Part shown: piece after piece, positions 24,117-26,478 of the stretch
How positions within the stretch are numbered: the stretch's first letter is position 1
Layout: each line of letters opens with the position of its first letter
From: PZPK01 sp041590075
GTDB lineage: Bacteria; Pseudomonadota; Gammaproteobacteria; Pseudomonadales; Oleiphilaceae
Direction of reading: 5' to 3'
Length of the DNA stretch: 26,478 bases
Assembly (NCBI GenBank): GCA_041590075.1
Contig: JBFHUL010000046.1
Coordinates: forward strand, 1 to 26,478
Notes under the pieces: model-generated
The model's input: only the letters and a program-made list of their open reading frames with translations
Told to the model about the DNA's origin: nothing
Database searches by the model: none
Made by a program: the position numbers and the translations under genes

Positions 24117-24853
24117 AGTGGCTTGGTTGCGTGCATCAGATAATTAACGTCTACGTCTCTGCCCAGCTTGTAGGTCTTGAGGAGCGGGTTGTAGGTCATC
24201 CCCGTGAGATCTTCAAATTCAAGTCCAGCCTGGCGCACATGGCGCGTCAGTTCCGCCGGCTTGATGAATTTGCTGTATTCGTGAGTGCCCTTGGGGAGCA
24301 TTTTCAGAACATGTTCGGCGCCGATAATGGCAAACAGGTACGATTTGGGATTACGGTTAATGGTAGATAAAAACAGATGTCCGCCCGGCTTGAGCAAGGC
24401 TTCGCAGGCCCGAATGATTGAGGCGGGGTCGGGCACATGTTCCAGCATTTCAAGGCAGGTGACCACATCGAAGGTGCCTGCCTGCTCTAGGGCCAGCTGC
24501 TCGACCGGAATGTGCTGGTAGTCCACATCAACGCCCGATTCCAGACCGTGCAGTTTGGCAACATTCAATGGCGCTTCACCCATGTCGATGCCCATGACAT
24601 GAGCGCCACGCTGCGCCATGGCCTCGGTCAGAATGCCGCCGCCACAGCCAACGTCCAATACACGCTTACCGGGTAGTGGCGCACGCTCGTCGATGTAATT
24701 GACGCGCAGGGGATTAATGTCGTGAAGGGGTTTGAATTCGCTTTCTTTGTCCCACCAGCGGCTGGCCAGTGCTTCAAACTTGGCTATTTCCTGAGGGTCT
24801 ACGTTCAGCGTCTGTGCCTTCTCTAGCGGCGGTTTTTCTACATTTGTGGTCAT
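24113..24853 (-). CDS. ubiG: UbiG, ubiquinone biosynthesis O-methyltransferase
   Basis: This 246-residue class I SAM methyltransferase has motif I LDVGCGGG (66-73) with D90 as the SAM-ribose acidic residue, and the UbiG signature EIAKFEALASRWWDKESEFKPLHDINPLR. It methylates the 2- and 3-hydroxyl groups in ubiquinone synthesis. The open frame extends further upstream; ATG 24853 has GAG nine bases upstream and gives the usual N-terminus, while ATG 24871 would overlap the mtaD stop by eight bases. The last codon overlaps mupP in ATGA. Confidence 0.93.
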   Translation of the reverse strand: MTTNVEKPPLEKAQTLNVDPQEIAKFEALASRWWDKESEFKPLHDINPLRVNYIDERAPLPGKRVLDVGCGGGILTEAMAQRGAHVMGIDMGEAPLNVAKLHGLESGVDVDYQHIPVEQLALEQAGTFDVVTCLEMLEHVPDPASIIRACEALLKPGGHLFLSTINRNPKSYLFAIIGAEHVLKMLPKGTHEYSKFIKPAELTRHVRQAGLEFEDLTGMTYNPLLKTYKLGRDVDVNYLMHATKPL

Positions 24854-24863
24854 ACTGTGTGTC

Positions 24864-26219
24864 TCATTCATGAGGTGCGTCGGTGGCGCTGATTTTCGAA
24901 CACCAGTCTTGGGCTCGCGTGATAAGTTTACGAGCATCAAAATGTTGCAGATCACCCGCTTTTAGTTGACAGACCCCTGCTACCCAGACGTCACTGACCT
25001 GGTGCGCGGCGACAGAATACACGAGATTCGAAACCGGGTTGTAGCAGGGCTGGCTATTCAGCGTATTCAGGTCGATCGCAATCACATCGGCGGCTTTACC
25101 TTTCTCCAGTGACCCGATGCTTGCTTCCAATCCCAAGGCTTTGGCGCCATTAATGGTCGCCATTTCAAGCGCGGTGTGGGCATCAATCGCGGCAGCATTC
25201 TGCGCGACGGCCTTCGCCACAAGTGCCGCCGTGCGCATTTCCCCGAACATATCCAGATCATTGTTGCTGGCCGCGCCATCGGTGCCCAAAGCGACATTGA
25301 TGCCTGCTTCATGCAGTTGTTGTGTGGGGCAAAATCCGCTGGCCAGCTTGAGGTTGGATTCCGGGCAGTGAATCACGTGCGTTCGGCTGTTTTGCAGGGC
25401 CTGAATATCATCGTCGTTGAGCGCGGTCATGTGCACACATTGTAAGGCGATGTTTTCGGAAATGAGACCCAGCTCCACCAGGCGCGCAACAGGTCGTTGC
25501 CCCGTATTCTGCACCGCTTCGTCGACTTCATGCTGAGTTTCATGCAAATGGATCTGCACGGGTAAGTTGAGCGCAAGGGCGAGCTCCCTGACTTTCTTCA
25601 GGGGCTCATTCGACACGGTGTAGGGGGCGTGCGGCCCCAAAGCAACGGTAATGCGTTCATGTTGGGCATACTGCTCAGCGAGTAAACGGCTTTTCTCCAG
25701 GTACTCATCCGGGCCACTGCCCCAAGGGGTAGGGAAATCCAGGATGGGGCCGCATACCTGCGCCCGTATACCCGCCGTAGCGGCGACCTCCGCCACCACT
25801 TCGGGGAAAAAGTACATGTCGCTAAAGCAGGTTGTACCACCGCGCAGCATTTCGGCGATGGCCACTTCAGCGCCATCGCGCACAAAATCCGGTGAAATCC
25901 ACTTTCCCTCGGCGGGCCAGATGTGCTCGTTTAACCAGGTCATGAGGGGCAAGTCATCGGCAATTCCGCGAAACAGGCTCATGGCAATGTGGCCATGGGC
26001 ATTCACCAGCCCCGGCAACAGCACATGATGGGGCAGTGAACGAAGCTCACCGGCGGTGTAATGCTCGCGGGCCTGGCTGCTCGGCAAAAGGTCAATAATG
26101 ACGCCTTGGTGAATGGCGAGTGCGTGGTGTTCAAGAATACGACCTCGCGGAACAATCGGAATGATCCAGCGTGCTTCGATGAGCAGGTCGATGGTTTGAC
26201 GGTCACTCTCGGATGCCAT
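24864..26219 (-). CDS. mtaD: MtaD-type 5-methylthioadenosine/S-adenosylhomocysteine deaminase (TRZ/ATZ amidohydrolase)
   Basis: This 451-residue cytosolic metal-dependent amidohydrolase has the metal-binding NAHGH (H75, H77), PHAPYTVS, the ligand and acidic residues in IHLHET (H224, E227), HCPESNLKLASG and TDGAASNNDLDMF (D314). The frame is open beyond 26219, but the ATG there begins the normal N-terminus MASESDRQ, with AAGGAAA about eleven bases upstream. The likely reaction is deamination of methylthioadenosine, SAH or adenosine; other TRZ/ATZ substrates are possible. It is first in the mtaD–ubiG–mupP unit. Confidence 0.9.
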   Translation of the reverse strand: MASESDRQTIDLLIEARWIIPIVPRGRILEHHALAIHQGVIIDLLPSSQAREHYTAGELRSLPHHVLLPGLVNAHGHIAMSLFRGIADDLPLMTWLNEHIWPAEGKWISPDFVRDGAEVAIAEMLRGGTTCFSDMYFFPEVVAEVAATAGIRAQVCGPILDFPTPWGSGPDEYLEKSRLLAEQYAQHERITVALGPHAPYTVSNEPLKKVRELALALNLPVQIHLHETQHEVDEAVQNTGQRPVARLVELGLISENIALQCVHMTALNDDDIQALQNSRTHVIHCPESNLKLASGFCPTQQLHEAGINVALGTDGAASNNDLDMFGEMRTAALVAKAVAQNAAAIDAHTALEMATINGAKALGLEASIGSLEKGKAADVIAIDLNTLNSQPCYNPVSNLVYSVAAHQVSDVWVAGVCQLKAGDLQHFDARKLITRAQDWCSKISATDAPHE

Positions 26220-26287
26220 CGTATTGGGTTTCCTTTCTGGCGGCTTGATAGACGCGGCAGTATAGCCGGAATGGTGCACTGAACCAA

Positions 26288-26478
26288 TCAGCCGGGCAGG
26301 CAGTGCCGGCTCAATGCGACAACCGAGTCGGCAAAGTCGTCGATGTTTACGCTCCGGTATTTCCAGTGTTTTACATGCCAATCCTGCATCAGGGCCATGA
26401 TATGCGAGGCATGCAGGTTGTCCTCACCTAGCAGCGTGGCGATCAGCGATTGAAAGCGGAGTTCAACGCTGCGTGCAC
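26288..26478 (-). CDS. C-terminal end of an unrecognised protein (5' part outside window)
   Basis: On the minus strand an open frame enters from the window edge and stops at TGA 26290-26288. About 62 residues are visible (ARSVELRFQSLIATLLGEDN … MQDWHVKHWKYRSVNIDD … ALSRHCLPG). The Trp/His-rich segment MQDWHVKHWKY looks like coding sequence, and the frame lies 68 bases before the mtaD ATG on the same strand. No family is recognised from this fragment. Confidence 0.6.
   Translation of the reverse strand, partial: ARSVELRFQSLIATLLGEDNLHASHIMALMQDWHVKHWKYRSVNIDDFADSVVALSRHCLPG

Overview
The window reads as a stretch of chromosome from a free-living, probably marine, gammaproteobacterium. The basis is protein style (UbiG, MupP, YciK, 3-hydroxybutyryl-CoA dehydrogenase, GGDEF/EAL signalling), intermediate GC content by eye, and a minus-strand block mtaD–ubiG–mupP … yciK whose order matches, as I remember it, the Pseudomonas arrangement. 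A Cellvibrionales/Pseudomonadales relative is my best guess; the sequence alone does not prove it. I see no rRNA, tRNA, insertion sequence, integrase or CRISPR array.

Left part (1–7672): signalling and metabolism. A truncated dihydroflavonol-4-reductase-like gene has a promoter containing a perfect palindromic operator. A membrane GGDEF–EAL protein, an orphan PAS/NarL-type histidine kinase, a 3-hydroxybutyryl-CoA dehydrogenase and an iron-containing alcohol dehydrogenase follow. A bidirectional terminator separates the dehydrogenase from the kinase.

Centre (7741–16700): a copper/silver efflux and detoxification island. On the plus strand, in order: a secreted Cys-rich CopL/DUF2946-like protein, an outer-membrane factor (CusC-like), a periplasmic adaptor fused to a CusF-type chaperone domain with Met/His repeats (CusB–CusF), the RND pump CusA with the three substrate methionines, a His/Met-rich cupredoxin (CopI-like), an exported DUF3047 protein, and a DUF411 (CopG-like) lipoprotein. 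A convergent gene encodes another secreted Met/His-rich protein. Together they suggest Cu(I) capture in the periplasm, delivery to the tripartite pump, and redox or buffering by the cupredoxin and DUF411 proteins. No metal regulator is in the window. The DUF3047 gene is the least explained member.

Next (16959–18386): a 44-residue membrane protein, a 99-residue hypothetical membrane-anchored protein, and an OmpA-family peptidoglycan-binding lipoprotein with a glycine zipper.

Right part (18404–26478): mostly minus strand. yciK, then (after a convergent SRPBCC gene) a short Ada-like AraC/alkyltransferase fusion, a LysE exporter, a membrane-anchored FKBP isomerase and a tail-anchored receiver protein sit between yciK and mupP. 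After that come mupP, ubiG, an mtaD-type deaminase and the 3' end of an unrecognised gene. The genes between mupP and yciK look like an insertion into an otherwise conserved cluster.
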